Positions 8,076 to 17,201 of a stretch of 53,012 bases of DNA are shown here, piece after piece. Numbering within the stretch: the stretch's first letter is position 1; each line of letters opens with the position of its first letter. The notes under the pieces are model-generated. The model had not been told where the DNA came from. It ran no database searches and was given only the letters and a program-made list of their open reading frames with translations. Origin of the DNA: Dechloromonas sp. (lineage in GTDB: Bacteria; Pseudomonadota; Gammaproteobacteria; Burkholderiales; Rhodocyclaceae). The stretch spans positions 1 through 53,012 of the forward strand of contig JAQTXC010000016.1 in NCBI GenBank assembly GCA_028689015.1, read 5' to 3'. The translations under genes and the position numbers were made by a program.

Positions 8076-9482
8076 TTAGTTTTCTGAATTGACAAAGCCG
8101 CCGCTGGCCAGATTTTCAAAGCGCGTGTACTCCCCGATGAAGGCCATGCGTACCGTACCGGTCGGGCCGTTACGCTGCTTGCCGATAATGACCTCGGCAA
8201 TGCCCTTGTCGGGCGTATCCGGCTTGTAATACTCCTCACGGTACATCATCAAGATCACGTCAGCATCCTGCTCGATGGCGCCTGATTCACGCAAGTCGGA
8301 CATCATCGGCCGCTTGTCGGTCCGCTCCTCAACCTTACGCGAAAGTTGCGACAAGGCGACGATGGGGACTTGCAATTCCTTGGCCAGCGATTTGATCGAA
8401 CGCGAGATTTCGGACACTTCGGTCGCCCGGTTTTCGCCTTGACGGTTACCACTCATCAACTGAATGTAGTCGATGACCAGCAAACCGAGCTTGCCCCCAT
8501 ATTGCCGCGCCAAGCGACGTGCCCGGGCACGCAGATTAGCTGGACTCAAACCGCCAGTTTCATCAATATAAATCGGGGCTTCGTGGAGTTTTCCCAAGGC
8601 AAACGACAAGCGTGACCATTCGTCATCGGACATCCGGCCAGTCCGCAGACTTTGTGAATTCAGACGACCGATCGAGGCCAGCATCCGCATCGCCAATTGC
8701 GCGCCGCCCATTTCCATTGAAAAGACACCGACCGGCAAACCCGTGTCGACCGCAACATTCTCGGCAATATTGAGAGCAAAAGCCGTCTTACCCATCGACG
8801 GTCGACCGGCCACAATGATCAAATCACCCGGCTGGAAACCGGATGTTTTCTGGTCGAGATCGACAAAACCCGTCGGCACCCCGGTGATATCAGACGGATT
8901 ATCCCGGTCATGCAATTCCTGGATACGCTCGACTACCTGGGTCAACAAGGGATTGATATGAATGAAACCTTCGGCATGTCCAGCCCCTGCCTCGGCAATC
9001 TTGAAGATTTTCGACTCGGCCTCATCCAGCAAGCTGGCGGCATCACGACCCAGCGGATTCAGTGCATCTGAGGCGATCTCATCTGCCGTTGCCACCAGTT
9101 GGCGCAAGACTGCCCGCTCGCGGACAATTTCCGCATAGCGTCGAATATTGGCCGCGGATGGCGTATTAGCCGCCAGCTCACCCAAGTAGGCCAGACCACC
9201 GGTCTGTTCCCCCTCCCCGGCAGCATCCAGCGCTTCGGCAACAGTCACGACATCGGCAGGTTTTGCTTTGTCGAGCAGGTTGCGGATCTGGCGAAAAATG
9301 CGTCGGTGCTCATCACGATAAAAATCGGTTTCGGCAACCTGATCACCAATTCGGTCCCAGGCCTGGTTGTCGAGCAACAAACCGCCCAAGACGGACTGTT
9401 CAGCCTCTATCGAATGCGGCGGAACCCGCAACTGATCGAGACTGGGATCGAAGGATTTTGACTTTTGCGGACGCGTATTCAT
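8076..9482 (-). CDS. dnaB: Replicative DNA helicase DnaB
   Basis: A 468-residue hexameric helicase. The N-terminal DnaB domain (HSIEAEQSVLGGLLLD) is followed by the RecA-like domain with Walker A GRPSMGKTAFALN near residue 226 and Walker B LLVIDYIQLM. ATG 9482 begins MNTRPQ; the frame extends to a TTG at 9515 inside the rplI terminator, so the shorter form is chosen. It lies downstream of the S6-PriB-S18-L9 operon on the same strand, a common order in bacteria, with a terminator between. It converges on the transglutaminase-fold gene with a 21-base gap. Confidence 0.97.
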   Translation of the reverse strand: MNTRPQKSKSFDPSLDQLRVPPHSIEAEQSVLGGLLLDNQAWDRIGDQVAETDFYRDEHRRIFRQIRNLLDKAKPADVVTVAEALDAAGEGEQTGGLAYLGELAANTPSAANIRRYAEIVRERAVLRQLVATADEIASDALNPLGRDAASLLDEAESKIFKIAEAGAGHAEGFIHINPLLTQVVERIQELHDRDNPSDITGVPTGFVDLDQKTSGFQPGDLIIVAGRPSMGKTAFALNIAENVAVDTGLPVGVFSMEMGGAQLAMRMLASIGRLNSQSLRTGRMSDDEWSRLSFALGKLHEAPIYIDETGGLSPANLRARARRLARQYGGKLGLLVIDYIQLMSGNRQGENRATEVSEISRSIKSLAKELQVPIVALSQLSRKVEERTDKRPMMSDLRESGAIEQDADVILMMYREEYYKPDTPDKGIAEVIIGKQRNGPTGTVRMAFIGEYTRFENLASGGFVNSEN

Positions 9483-9495
9483 GGAGCGGGAGTTT

Positions 9496-9526
9496 AAATT
9501 AAAAAGGCCTCGCAAATTGCGAGGCC
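9496..9526 (-). terminator. Rho-independent terminator of the rpsF-rplI operon
   Basis: On the minus strand GGCCTCGC, a 5-base loop and GCGAGGCC (9506-9526) are followed by TTTTTAATTT. It ends the ribosomal protein operon just before dnaB. Confidence 0.88.
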
Positions 9527-9549
9527 CTCTGGGTTAGCGCGTTGTCCGC

Positions 9550-9996
9550 TTATTCAGCGACCACATTCACCGTGATATTGGCCAGCACATCGGTGTGCAG
9601 GGCGACATCCAGCTGGAATTCGCCAATCGCCTTGAGCAAGCCGTCCGGCATACGGATGGAGGACTTGTCCACATCAAAGCCAACAGCCTTCAGTGCATCG
9701 GCAATGTCGACATTGCCGACCGAACCGAACAGACGACCGTCCATACCGGCCTTGCGAGCGACGGTGACGGCCACGCCGTTCATCTTTTCGGCAACGCCCT
9801 GAGCGGCAGCCAGCTTTTCAGCAGCCAGTTGTTCCAGTTCGGCACGACGCGCTTCGAATTCAGCCATGGCAGCCGGCGTTGCACGCTTGGCCATTTTTTG
9901 CGGAATCAGGAAGTTACGGGCATAGCCGTCCTTGACCTTGACCACATCACCGAGGTTACCGAGGTTAACCACCTTTTCGAGCAGAATAATTTGCAT
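9550..9996 (-). CDS. rplI: 50S ribosomal protein L9
   Basis: A 148-residue protein with the full L9 signature at the N-terminus ([28 protein letters not shown]), a long central helix and the C-terminal domain with [17 protein letters not shown] strong AGGAG lies nine bases before the ATG. Last gene of the four-gene operon. Confidence 0.98.
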   Translation of the reverse strand: MQIILLEKVVNLGNLGDVVKVKDGYARNFLIPQKMAKRATPAAMAEFEARRAELEQLAAEKLAAAQGVAEKMNGVAVTVARKAGMDGRLFGSVGNVDIADALKAVGFDVDKSSIRMPDGLLKAIGEFQLDVALHTDVLANITVNVVAE

Positions 9997-10014
9997 GTTT
10001 CGTCTCCTCGGAAA

Positions 10015-10290
10015 TTATTGATGGTTGTCGGTGTAAGGCAGCAGAGCCATGAAGCGGGCACGCTTGATGGCGGTGCCCAACTGGCGCTGATAGCCGGCCT
10101 TGGTGCCGGTCAGACGAGCCGGCATGATCTTGGCGTTTTCCTGGATGTATTCCTTGAGGACATCTACATCCTTGTAATCGATTTGTTCAATCTTTTCTGC
10201 CGTGAAGCGGCAGAATTTGCGGCGCTTGAACAGATTGCTGCCGCGACGCTTTTTCTTGTCGTCAGTCTTCTTTTTGAAGAATCGAGCCAT
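10015..10290 (-). CDS. rpsR: 30S ribosomal protein S18
   Basis: A 91-residue basic protein with [15 protein letters not shown] and the C-terminal [19 protein letters not shown] typical of S18. AGGAAACGAAA precedes the ATG. Its start lies inside the 3' end of priB (29-base overlap), so the two are probably translationally coupled. Confidence 0.98.
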   Translation of the reverse strand: MARFFKKKTDDKKKRRGSNLFKRRKFCRFTAEKIEQIDYKDVDVLKEYIQENAKIMPARLTGTKAGYQRQLGTAIKRARFMALLPYTDNHQ

Positions 10291-10591
10291 TTTCGTTTCC
10301 TTCCAGATATTCGATCGTATTGATGTGAATCACGGGACTTTTGCTGCGTTGGCTGCGGGCGGCGAGAAAGCCGCTGACCTGAATGAATGTACCGACGCCA
10401 GCTGCTTCAAGCCAGCGGGCCGCATCACCCAGTGCCACTACCGCAACTTCGACTTCAACCTGTCGCACACTGCCATTTTCGGTTAGTGCAGAACGATGCT
10501 GTAGCCTTGCTTCGCTGACCGGGATGCCTGCCGGGGTATAGCGCAACATTTTGCGCTCGACGAGGCAACCAGAAAGCGAAATGCAGTTCAG
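10262..10591 (-). CDS. priB: Primosomal replication protein N (PriB), probable CTG start
   Basis: A single-stranded-DNA-binding OB-fold protein of the replication restart primosome; the stretch [19 protein letters not shown] is diagnostic. The first ATG (10549) would cut off the first beta strand. In the same frame upstream, a CTG at 10591 is followed by [14 protein letters not shown], which matches the usual PriB N-terminus (MNxxxLSGxxxE). An in-frame TGA lies two codons before the CTG. GGAG sits eight bases before the CTG, so CTG is the best-supported start and gives 109 residues. Confidence 0.87.
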   Translation of the reverse strand: MNCISLSGCLVERKMLRYTPAGIPVSEARLQHRSALTENGSVRQVEVEVAVVALGDAARWLEAAGVGTFIQVSGFLAARSQRSKSPVIHINTIEYLEGNENGSILQKED

Positions 10592-10615
10592 TCGTCAGTC
10601 TCCGTGAAACAAGAA

Positions 10616-10990
10616 TCAGGCAGCCTGTTCGGCCGTCTCGGTTTCGCCGCCGCCCAGCAGGGACTTGGACTTCTCTTCCTTCATCATCGGGGAAGGAGCA
10701 GTCACGGCAGACTTCATCTTGACGGTCAGGTGGCGCAGGACGGCATCGTTGAACTTGAAGGAATGTTCGAGTTCATTGAGCGTTTCACCGTCGCACTCGA
10801 TATTCATCAGCACGTAGTGAGCCTTGTGAATCTTCTGGATCGGGTAGGCCAGCTGGCGGCGGCCCCAGTCTTCCAGACGATGGATCGAGCCACCCTTGGT
10901 GGTCACGATGGAACGGTAGCGCTCGACCATGCCGGGCACTTGTTCGCTTTGGTCCGGATGGACGATAAAGCAGATTTCGTAATGGCGCAT
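10616..10990 (-). CDS. rpsF: 30S ribosomal protein S6
   Basis: A 124-residue protein starting [19 protein letters not shown] with [19 protein letters not shown], the core of S6. The tail after about residue 95 is Lys/Glu/Ala-rich and poorly conserved in the family. An AAAAGGAG lies eight bases before the ATG. First gene of the operon rpsF-priB-rpsR-rplI. Confidence 0.98.
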   Translation of the reverse strand: MRHYEICFIVHPDQSEQVPGMVERYRSIVTTKGGSIHRLEDWGRRQLAYPIQKIHKAHYVLMNIECDGETLNELEHSFKFNDAVLRHLTVKMKSAVTAPSPMMKEEKSKSLLGGGETETAEQAA

Positions 10991-11056
10991 GCATACTCCT
11001 TTTGGGATAAACCCTCCGTCATGCGTTCGCGGTAGGGCAAGGTGGAAAAGCCGACG

Positions 11057-11062
11057 ATTATA
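11057..11062 (-). promoter_or_regulatory. Candidate -10 element of the rpsF operon
   Basis: Perfect TATAAT on the minus strand, about 66 bases before the rpsF start. I find no convincing -35 at the usual spacing, so confidence is low. It lies in the 111-base gap after the acyl-CoA dehydrogenase gene. Confidence 0.35.
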
Positions 11063-11101
11063 ACCTGAATCGCCGGCCGGTGGTGAAACTTCGGGACATG
11101 A

Positions 11102-12883
11102 TCAGAAACTCTCGTCGGCCATTGCCTCGACCGCCGAAGCACCGGCAATCACCGACTCGGCCAGACCCCTCGCCTGGGTCAGGAAATGGTCAGCATAAAA
11201 ACGGGCGGTGGTCAACTTGGCCGGCCAGAACGGATCCTGATCGCCCGCTGCCATCTTGTCGTGGGCAATGGCTGCCGACTTGCCAAGCAGCCAACCACCC
11301 GCCACGATGCCGAACAGATGCAAAAAAGGAACCGAGCCAGCATGCACGGCCTTGGTCTGCGCCGAAAAGTGATCGACGATCCAGGAAACTGCCACATCCA
11401 GGGCGTCGACCGCGAGCAACTGGCGCTGACCGAGCGCCGCCAAGTCACCCTCTAAAGCGGCGGCGGCATCCCGCATGTCGGCAATCAGCGCTTTGATGGT
11501 CAGCCCTTGTTCACGGGCAATCTTGCGACCAATCAGGTCATTGGCCTGAATGGCGGTCGTTCCTTCGTAGATGGTCGTAATCCGGGCATCGCGCAGATGC
11601 TGTGCAGCACCAGTTTCTTCGATATAGCCCATGCCGCCATGGACCTGCACCCCCAGCGAGGCAATATCGATGGCACTTTCGGTACTCCAACCCTTGACGA
11701 CCGGAATCATCAAATCCACAAAAGCCTGCGCCTTGCTCCGGGCGTTCTCATCCGGATTGCAATGGGCGTTATCCTGCGCAGCCGCCGTTACGTAGGCGAT
11801 GGCCCGCATGGCCTCGGTCCGCGAGCGCATCGATAACAACATGCGGCGCACATCCGGATGTTTGAGGATTGGCACCTTCGGCCCGCCACGGACACCGACC
11901 TCCGTCCCCTGAACACGGTCGCGGGCATAGGCCACCGCCCGCTGATAGGCGCGCTCGGCATCACCCAGCCCCTCCAGTCCGACATTGAAACGGGCCGCAT
12001 TCATCATAATGAACATGTACTCAAGGCCACGATTTTCTTCGCCAACCAGCGTACCGATCGCCCCACCATGGTCACCAAAGGCCAGCACCGCTGTCGGACT
12101 ACCATGAATGCCCAGCTTGTGTTCAATCGACACACAATAAACGTCGTTACGCTCGCCCGGCGTGCCATCGGCCTGCAACAAGAACTTCGGCACCACAAAC
12201 AGGGAAATCCCCTTGACTCCCGCCGGGGCATTGGGCGTACGGGCCAACACCAGATGGACAATATTGTCCGTCATGTCGTGTTCACCGTAAGTAATGAATA
12301 TTTTCTGACCGAACAACTTGTAGCTGCCGTCACCGACAGGCTCAGCGCGGCTACGCACGGCCGCCAGATCGGAACCGGCTGACGGTTCGGTCAGGTTCAT
12401 CGTCCCCGTCCACTCGCCAGATACCAGCTTGGGCAGATAAGCGGCCTGCTGTTCAGCGGTGCCCGCAATCATCAAGGCTTCGATCGCACCCTGAGTCAAC
12501 ATCGGGCAGAGCGAAAAAGCATGATTGGCCGATTTCCACATTTCGCTGACCGCGGTCGATAACAATTTCGGCAAGCCCTGCCCACCAAATTCGGGATCAC
12601 CCCCCAGACCATTCCAGCCATTATCGACAAATTGCCGATATGCGTCCTTGAAGCCCGGCGCCGTCGTTACCTGACGGTCAGCCCAGCGGGCGCCCTCGCG
12701 GTCACCCACCCGGTTGAGCGGCGACAAGACTTCATGGGCAAATTTCCCTGCCTCGTCGAGCACAGCGTCGACCAGATCCTCGCTGGCTTCTTCGCAGCCG
12801 GGCAAGGACGCCACCTGGGCCAGGCCCGCCAATTCCTTCATGACAAAGCGCATTTCCTTCAGGGGCGCCAGATATTCGCTCAT
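11102..12883 (-). CDS. Acyl-CoA dehydrogenase, large (DmdC-like) type
   Basis: A 593-residue flavoprotein oxidising acyl-CoA thioesters and passing electrons to ETF. The N-terminal and middle domains contain MTLQGAIEALMIAGTAEQQ-like sequence, LTEPSAGSDLAAVRS and GQKIFITYGEHD; the C-terminal region has VQVHGGMGYIEETGAAQHLRD and TTIYEGTTAIQANDL, plus the extra C-terminal domain of the roughly 590-600-residue subgroup that includes 3-methylmercaptopropionyl-CoA dehydrogenase DmdC. The substrate cannot be told from sequence. Its ATG overlaps the FimV-like gene stop (ATGA). Last gene of the probable etf operon. Confidence 0.92.
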   Translation of the reverse strand: MSEYLAPLKEMRFVMKELAGLAQVASLPGCEEASEDLVDAVLDEAGKFAHEVLSPLNRVGDREGARWADRQVTTAPGFKDAYRQFVDNGWNGLGGDPEFGGQGLPKLLSTAVSEMWKSANHAFSLCPMLTQGAIEALMIAGTAEQQAAYLPKLVSGEWTGTMNLTEPSAGSDLAAVRSRAEPVGDGSYKLFGQKIFITYGEHDMTDNIVHLVLARTPNAPAGVKGISLFVVPKFLLQADGTPGERNDVYCVSIEHKLGIHGSPTAVLAFGDHGGAIGTLVGEENRGLEYMFIMMNAARFNVGLEGLGDAERAYQRAVAYARDRVQGTEVGVRGGPKVPILKHPDVRRMLLSMRSRTEAMRAIAYVTAAAQDNAHCNPDENARSKAQAFVDLMIPVVKGWSTESAIDIASLGVQVHGGMGYIEETGAAQHLRDARITTIYEGTTAIQANDLIGRKIAREQGLTIKALIADMRDAAAALEGDLAALGQRQLLAVDALDVAVSWIVDHFSAQTKAVHAGSVPFLHLFGIVAGGWLLGKSAAIAHDKMAAGDQDPFWPAKLTTARFYADHFLTQARGLAESVIAGASAVEAMADESF

Positions 12884-14679
12884 ACCTTTTCCTCCTCCTC
12901 GCTACCCAGCCGATTGGCTGTTTCTTTGAGTTCGACCAAAAACAGAATTTCTTCAACCACCGGCAAGGTAAATCCAGCCCGCTGCCCGCCCCGGTTGTCA
13001 CGCAACAATTCGTAGAGATAGCCCACCACGTCGTCATGCGGCCACATCTCGACAACGACATTCATAATGCGTGGCATTTCTTCAAGCGATTGTGGCAGAG
13101 CAATACGACCAAACGTGCCACTTTCCGCCTCCGGCGCCAGTGGCAACGACAAATCTGGCGTGGTCGGCGGCGCATCGTCCCAAGCCTGAATGGCGACATT
13201 GAAATGCTGGTTCAAATTGCGCGCCACCGCCTCAAACTCTTCCCGCATCCCTGCCATCCGATAAACGTCCATCAGGCGAATCCAAGGCTGCAAGGCTTCC
13301 TGCGGATTATTGTCGATGTACTCCTGCAAGGCCTGCGCCGCCCCCTTGACCCGCCCGAACGAAAGCATGATGTCAGCCAATTCCATCACCGGATTGGCCT
13401 CGGGACGGTCAGGCAGGACGTTGTCAGGCGCCTGAAACTCGATAGCCACCGCGGGCGATTCAGACAGCGTCCCAACAGGCGACAGCAAGTCCGAGGACAA
13501 CTCCCCGCCATCCAGTGGGAAATCGACCTCAAGCGACACATTGTGTTCTGCTGCCTCAAAATGCAGATCCAGAGCGCCGGTTGACAAATCTTGCGACAGG
13601 TCTTGATCAGATTTGGCGCGTGCAGCAGAAACAGGCGTGGATGGGACGTTGACCGCAACATCCGGCTCATCGTCAAAATGCACTTCAGTCATCCACCCGG
13701 CATGGCGACGACGCCAGAACAACCAGCCAAGGACGCCCAGCAGCGCCCCTGCCAAGCCGCCATACAACCCCCACTCACCCAGCATTGGGGCCGATTCAAG
13801 TTCGACCCGTGGCCCAGCCTTGGTCGGTGACGGCACGGCGGTCACAGGTGTCACCGCAGCCGGTGCAACCGGCGTACCAGCCAAGGTTTGCGTCGCCCGA
13901 TCGGAGCGCTGCTGCAAGGCCGCCAGCGTGCTTTCCATCTCGCGCAATTTCTCGGCCACGGCGAGTTGGCTGGTCGCCTGCTCGTGCAAGGCCATCAACA
14001 TCCGGAATTCAAGACGCAGGATTTCGCGTTGCGCTTCTGCCACATCTGGCGCCCCCCCCAGGACCGGGCTTAACTGCCCGGAAAAATGTAGGGGGAGTCC
14101 GTCGTCATCGGGCATCGACAGACTCAGGCGGTCCGGCAAGCCCTTGGCTGCCGGAAGCGGGCGCGATTTTTTAGAGCGCGGTGGCGGGGGCTTGGTCGCC
14201 ATTGACACGGTCGACTCTGTACGCTCTGGCTTGGCCGGCGAAGGTGCGGGTTTGGCCGCCGCGGCAGGCGCCGATTTAACGACAGGCGCCTCGACGACAA
14301 TCGATGAACGAACCGGTGGCGAAGCCAACACCAGATAACTGCGCGTCACTTCGTGACCACAAACCACCTGGATAGCCAGTTGCATCACCGGCTCATGGAC
14401 ATACTGCGCCGCAGTAATCTCCAGCCAGGCCGGCTTACCCGGACGAACACGAAAACTGCCCTGGCGTAGCCACGGCAAGTCGTCGGCATTGGCCGGCCGA
14501 ACCAGACGAAAACAGCGCTCATCCGGCAAAGTCTTGTCGTCTCCCAACAATTCGAGCTGCAGCCGCAACGGCTCGCCGAGCACGGCTTGCGTGCGCAACT
14601 CACCCAGCCCAAGCGCCAGCGAATGGCCACTTAGAACAAGGCCGAAGGCCATGGGTAATAGTCGAAAAATGGGACCCAA
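12880..14679 (-). CDS. FimV-like membrane protein
   Basis: A 599-residue protein. After a signal-like N-terminus comes the FimV N-terminal domain (GLGELRTQAVLGEPLRLQLEL), a Pro/Ala/Lys-rich linker (about 125-190), a likely coiled coil (about 215-265), one membrane helix (about 303-325, followed by WRRRH) and an acidic cytoplasmic part with TPR-like and FimV C-terminal-like segments (VMELADIMLSFGRVKGAAQAL). FimV proteins organise polar assembly of type IV pili or secretion machinery in Pseudomonas. Start chosen as TTG 14679, preceded by GAGGG eight bases upstream and giving a better signal sequence than ATG 14652. Confidence 0.75.
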   Translation of the reverse strand: MGPIFRLLPMAFGLVLSGHSLALGLGELRTQAVLGEPLRLQLELLGDDKTLPDERCFRLVRPANADDLPWLRQGSFRVRPGKPAWLEITAAQYVHEPVMQLAIQVVCGHEVTRSYLVLASPPVRSSIVVEAPVVKSAPAAAAKPAPSPAKPERTESTVSMATKPPPPRSKKSRPLPAAKGLPDRLSLSMPDDDGLPLHFSGQLSPVLGGAPDVAEAQREILRLEFRMLMALHEQATSQLAVAEKLREMESTLAALQQRSDRATQTLAGTPVAPAAVTPVTAVPSPTKAGPRVELESAPMLGEWGLYGGLAGALLGVLGWLFWRRRHAGWMTEVHFDDEPDVAVNVPSTPVSAARAKSDQDLSQDLSTGALDLHFEAAEHNVSLEVDFPLDGGELSSDLLSPVGTLSESPAVAIEFQAPDNVLPDRPEANPVMELADIMLSFGRVKGAAQALQEYIDNNPQEALQPWIRLMDVYRMAGMREEFEAVARNLNQHFNVAIQAWDDAPPTTPDLSLPLAPEAESGTFGRIALPQSLEEMPRIMNVVVEMWPHDDVVGYLYELLRDNRGGQRAGFTLPVVEEILFLVELKETANRLGSEEEEKV

Positions 14680-14723
14680 CGGTCAACCCTCGGCAAATAA
14701 GGAAAACGAGCGGATTGTAGTCT

Positions 14724-15389
14724 TCATTTGCCCGAGAGATAGCGGGCGTCATCGAAAGATCCCATCCATTGCGGACGGTAGATGACAAACAAGGTGACCA
14801 ACATGCCCGACAACCAGGCCTCTGAAAACGCCAAGAGCAGGAAGTAGGGGAAATACTCAGCAAACAGGTAATCCCAAGCATAAGCGCCGCTCCATGCCAG
14901 AAAAAAGCAGGAGACACCACCGACAGCCAAAATGCTGAGCGCCGACACCAAAAAACCGTTGATGAAGATGAAGATGAAAAAATGTCGTGGCAATAACCGC
15001 ATGACCCACTGACCCATCCGATCACTGGCGACCACCCCGACACCACCCAGCAACAGCGCATTGAGTGCATAGGCCAGCGGCCCCGCCGCACCATTCAAGG
15101 TGATCCCCAAGGTGACCAGCGACAAACCGATGAAAGCCAGGTGTGGCCCAAAAGCCAGCACAAAAAGATTGACGCCCAGCAGATGCATGGCCAGCCCCGG
15201 CTTGACACCGGCCTTTAGACTCCAGACCAGCGTCAGCAAGACCACCATACCCAGCCAGACATTCAACTGCTCACTATCACGCAAACGCCGCCAAGGCGCC
15301 CGCCACAAACTGCGGGCGAAAAATGGCAACCAGATCAGCCACGCCGCCCAGTACCACGTTTCGCCCAGCAAGGTATCGGTGAGATTCAC
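14724..15389 (-). CDS. Polytopic membrane protein, possibly CbiM-like ECF permease
   Basis: A 221-residue hydrophobic protein with about six membrane segments (for example WAAWLIWLPFFARSLW, NVWLGMVVLLTLVWSLKAG and LLLAFSEAWLSGMLVTLFVIY). The pattern MHLLGVN...GPHLAFIGLSLV and a late FSEAW...GM resembles small energy-coupling-factor permeases of the CbiM/COG3235 type, but no ECF ATPase or transmembrane partner is nearby, so transport of a metal is only a guess. GTG start, nine bases after the etfA stop, so it is cotranscribed with etfBA. Confidence 0.6.
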   Translation of the reverse strand: MNLTDTLLGETWYWAAWLIWLPFFARSLWRAPWRRLRDSEQLNVWLGMVVLLTLVWSLKAGVKPGLAMHLLGVNLFVLAFGPHLAFIGLSLVTLGITLNGAAGPLAYALNALLLGGVGVVASDRMGQWVMRLLPRHFFIFIFINGFLVSALSILAVGGVSCFFLAWSGAYAWDYLFAEYFPYFLLLAFSEAWLSGMLVTLFVIYRPQWMGSFDDARYLSGK

Positions 15390-15398
15390 CCAGACATT

Positions 15399-16331
15399 TT
15401 AGCCGAGCGCATCACATAGTTGCGGCACCGCCTCAAACAAATCGGCCACCAAACCGTAATCAGCCACCTGGAAAATCGGCGCATCCGGGTCCTTGTTGAT
15501 CGCCACGATCAGCTTGGAATCCTTCATCCCCGCCAGATGCTGAATGGCTCCGGAGATACCAATCGCAAAATAAACCTGCGGCGCAACAATCTTGCCCGTC
15601 TGACCCACTTGATAGTCATTCGGCACGAAGCCAGCATCTACAGCCGCCCGCGAGGCTCCCAGCGCAGCCCCCAGTTTGTCGGCCAGCGGTTCGAGTTGCA
15701 GGTGATAGTTCTCACCACTTCCCAGACCGCGACCACCGGAAACGATGATCTTGGCAGCCCCCAGTTCCGGACGCGCTGAACGGGTCAATTCGCGACCAAG
15801 CAGCGCGGATTGCGCCAGATCAGACGGCACCACTACCGTTGCGATTTCTGCCTGATTTCCGCTGTCGACCGCGTCGAAAGCCGTCGTCCGTACAGTAATG
15901 ACCTTCACGGCATCGGTACTTTGCACCGTCGCCAGTGCATTGCCAGCATAGATTGGACGGACAAAGGTATCGGGCGCCTCGACAGCGACGATATCGGAAA
16001 TCTGCGCCACATCGAGCAAGGCCGCCAGGCGCGGCAAAACGTTCTTGCCAAAAGTCGTTGCCGGGGCCAGCACATGGCTATAAGGCGCCACCACCGACTG
16101 CAACAAGGCGGTCAGATTTTCAGCAGTCTGCGCCGCCAGGTGTGACGCCTCGGCCAGCAAAACCTGGGCGACACCCTGTAAGCTCGCCGCCTGCTGTGCA
16201 GCAGCAGCGCAATCGCTGCCAGCCACCAGCACATGAATATCACCGCCGATGCGACGGGCCGCTGCCACCGTGTTGAGGGTCGCTGCTTTCAGCGATGCAT
16301 GGTCGTGTTCAGCAATCACCAGTACCGTCAT
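15399..16331 (-). CDS. etfA: Electron transfer flavoprotein alpha subunit
   Basis: A 310-residue protein with an N-terminal nucleotide-binding-like domain and the C-terminal FAD domain containing SGGRGLGSGENY and the ETF-alpha signature GQTGKIVAPQVYFAIGISGA. With EtfB it carries electrons from acyl-CoA dehydrogenases to ETF-quinone oxidoreductase. The ATG follows the etfB stop without a gap, and AAGGTGA inside the etfB end serves as its ribosome binding site. Confidence 0.96.
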   Translation of the reverse strand: MTVLVIAEHDHASLKAATLNTVAAARRIGGDIHVLVAGSDCAAAAQQAASLQGVAQVLLAEASHLAAQTAENLTALLQSVVAPYSHVLAPATTFGKNVLPRLAALLDVAQISDIVAVEAPDTFVRPIYAGNALATVQSTDAVKVITVRTTAFDAVDSGNQAEIATVVVPSDLAQSALLGRELTRSARPELGAAKIIVSGGRGLGSGENYHLQLEPLADKLGAALGASRAAVDAGFVPNDYQVGQTGKIVAPQVYFAIGISGAIQHLAGMKDSKLIVAINKDPDAPIFQVADYGLVADLFEAVPQLCDALG

Positions 16332-17081
16332 TTAGATCACCTTGGCTTCGTTTTTCAATTTATTGACCAATTCGGCCACATCGGCCACCTTGATGCCCGC
16401 CGAACGCTTGGCCGGCTCGGCGACTTTCAGCATTTTCAGGCGGGGCGCCACGTCGACCGCGAGATCAGCCGGTTTGACCGTTTCGAGCGGCTTCTTCTTG
16501 GCTTTCATAATGTTGGGCAAGGTCGCATAACGCGGCTCGTTCAAACGCAGGTCAGTACTAACCACGGCCGGCAAGGGCATCTGCAAGGTTTCCAGGCCAC
16601 CATCAATTTCGCGCGTTACCGTCGCTTGCCCATTGGCCACCAGCACTTTGGAAGCAAAGGTGGCCTGCGGCCAATTAGCCAGCGCGGCCAGCATCTGGCC
16701 CGTCTGATTGGCATCATCGTCAATCGCCTGCTTGCCACAAATAACCAGCTGCGGCTGCTCACGATCGCACAGCGCCTTGAGCAGCTTGGCAACTGCCAGC
16801 GGCTGCAATTCGACATCGGTCTCAACCAGGATGCCCCGATCCGCGCCGATGGCCATAGCCGTGCGCAGGGTTTCCTGGCAAGCGGTCACGCCGCACGACA
16901 CAGCGATAACTTCGCTAGCCACGCCGGCTTCCTTCAGACGAACCGCTTCTTCAATTGCGATTTCATCGAAGGGGTTCATGCTCATCTTGACGTTGGCCAG
17001 GTCAACACCACTACCATCCGCCTTGACCCGAATCTTGACGTTGTAATCCACTACCCGCTTGACGGGAACCAGAATCTTCAC
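16332..17081 (-). CDS. etfB: Electron transfer flavoprotein beta subunit
   Basis: A 249-residue protein beginning [19 protein letters not shown], with the ETF-beta signature region [20 protein letters not shown]. Start is GTG 17081, preceded by a strong AAAAGGAGAAGCTT. First gene of the run etfB-etfA-membrane protein-fimV-like-acyl-CoA dehydrogenase. It diverges from a TetR-family gene; the 116-base gap carries two matched operators. Confidence 0.96.
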   Translation of the reverse strand: MKILVPVKRVVDYNVKIRVKADGSGVDLANVKMSMNPFDEIAIEEAVRLKEAGVASEVIAVSCGVTACQETLRTAMAIGADRGILVETDVELQPLAVAKLLKALCDREQPQLVICGKQAIDDDANQTGQMLAALANWPQATFASKVLVANGQATVTREIDGGLETLQMPLPAVVSTDLRLNEPRYATLPNIMKAKKKPLETVKPADLAVDVAPRLKMLKVAEPAKRSAGIKVADVAELVNKLKNEAKVI

Positions 17082-17130
17082 AAGCTTCTCCTTTTATTCG
17101 CTCTGTCTTTCTTGTCCTGACGCCGCCTGT

Positions 17131-17159
17131 TTGACAGACGACCGCGCAGTCCGCACAAT
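17131..17159 (+). promoter_or_regulatory. Promoter of the TetR-family regulator gene
   Basis: TTGACA (17131-17136, perfect) and CACAAT (17154-17159, four of six) are 17 bases apart. Transcription would start inside the first operator, which fits autorepression. Confidence 0.65.
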
Positions 17160-17161
17160 GT

Positions 17162-17179
17162 CCATACTGTGTCGTATGG
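17162..17179. promoter_or_regulatory. Palindromic operator 1 (CCATAC-N6-GTATGG)
   Basis: Perfect 6+6 inverted repeat with a 6-base spacer in the etfB/TetR intergenic region, just after the TetR promoter -10. Likely bound by the adjacent TetR-family protein. Confidence 0.65.
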
Positions 17180-17183
17180 AAAA

Positions 17184-17201
17184 GCATACGGTAGCGTATG
17201 G
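17184..17201. promoter_or_regulatory. Palindromic operator 2 (GCATAC-N6-GTATGG)
   Basis: Same half-sites and spacer as operator 1, with centres 22 bases apart, about two helical turns. It covers the start codon of the TetR gene (ATG 17198), so a bound protein would also block that gene. Confidence 0.65.

Noticed and set aside
14724-15389. Firm naming as a cobalt or nickel ECF permease
   Set aside because: Only a general resemblance in membrane layout is visible, and ATPase partners are missing.
16233-17120. A 295-codon frame opposite etfB
   Set aside because: Shadow of etfB; composition rich in His, Arg and Gln as expected for an antisense frame.
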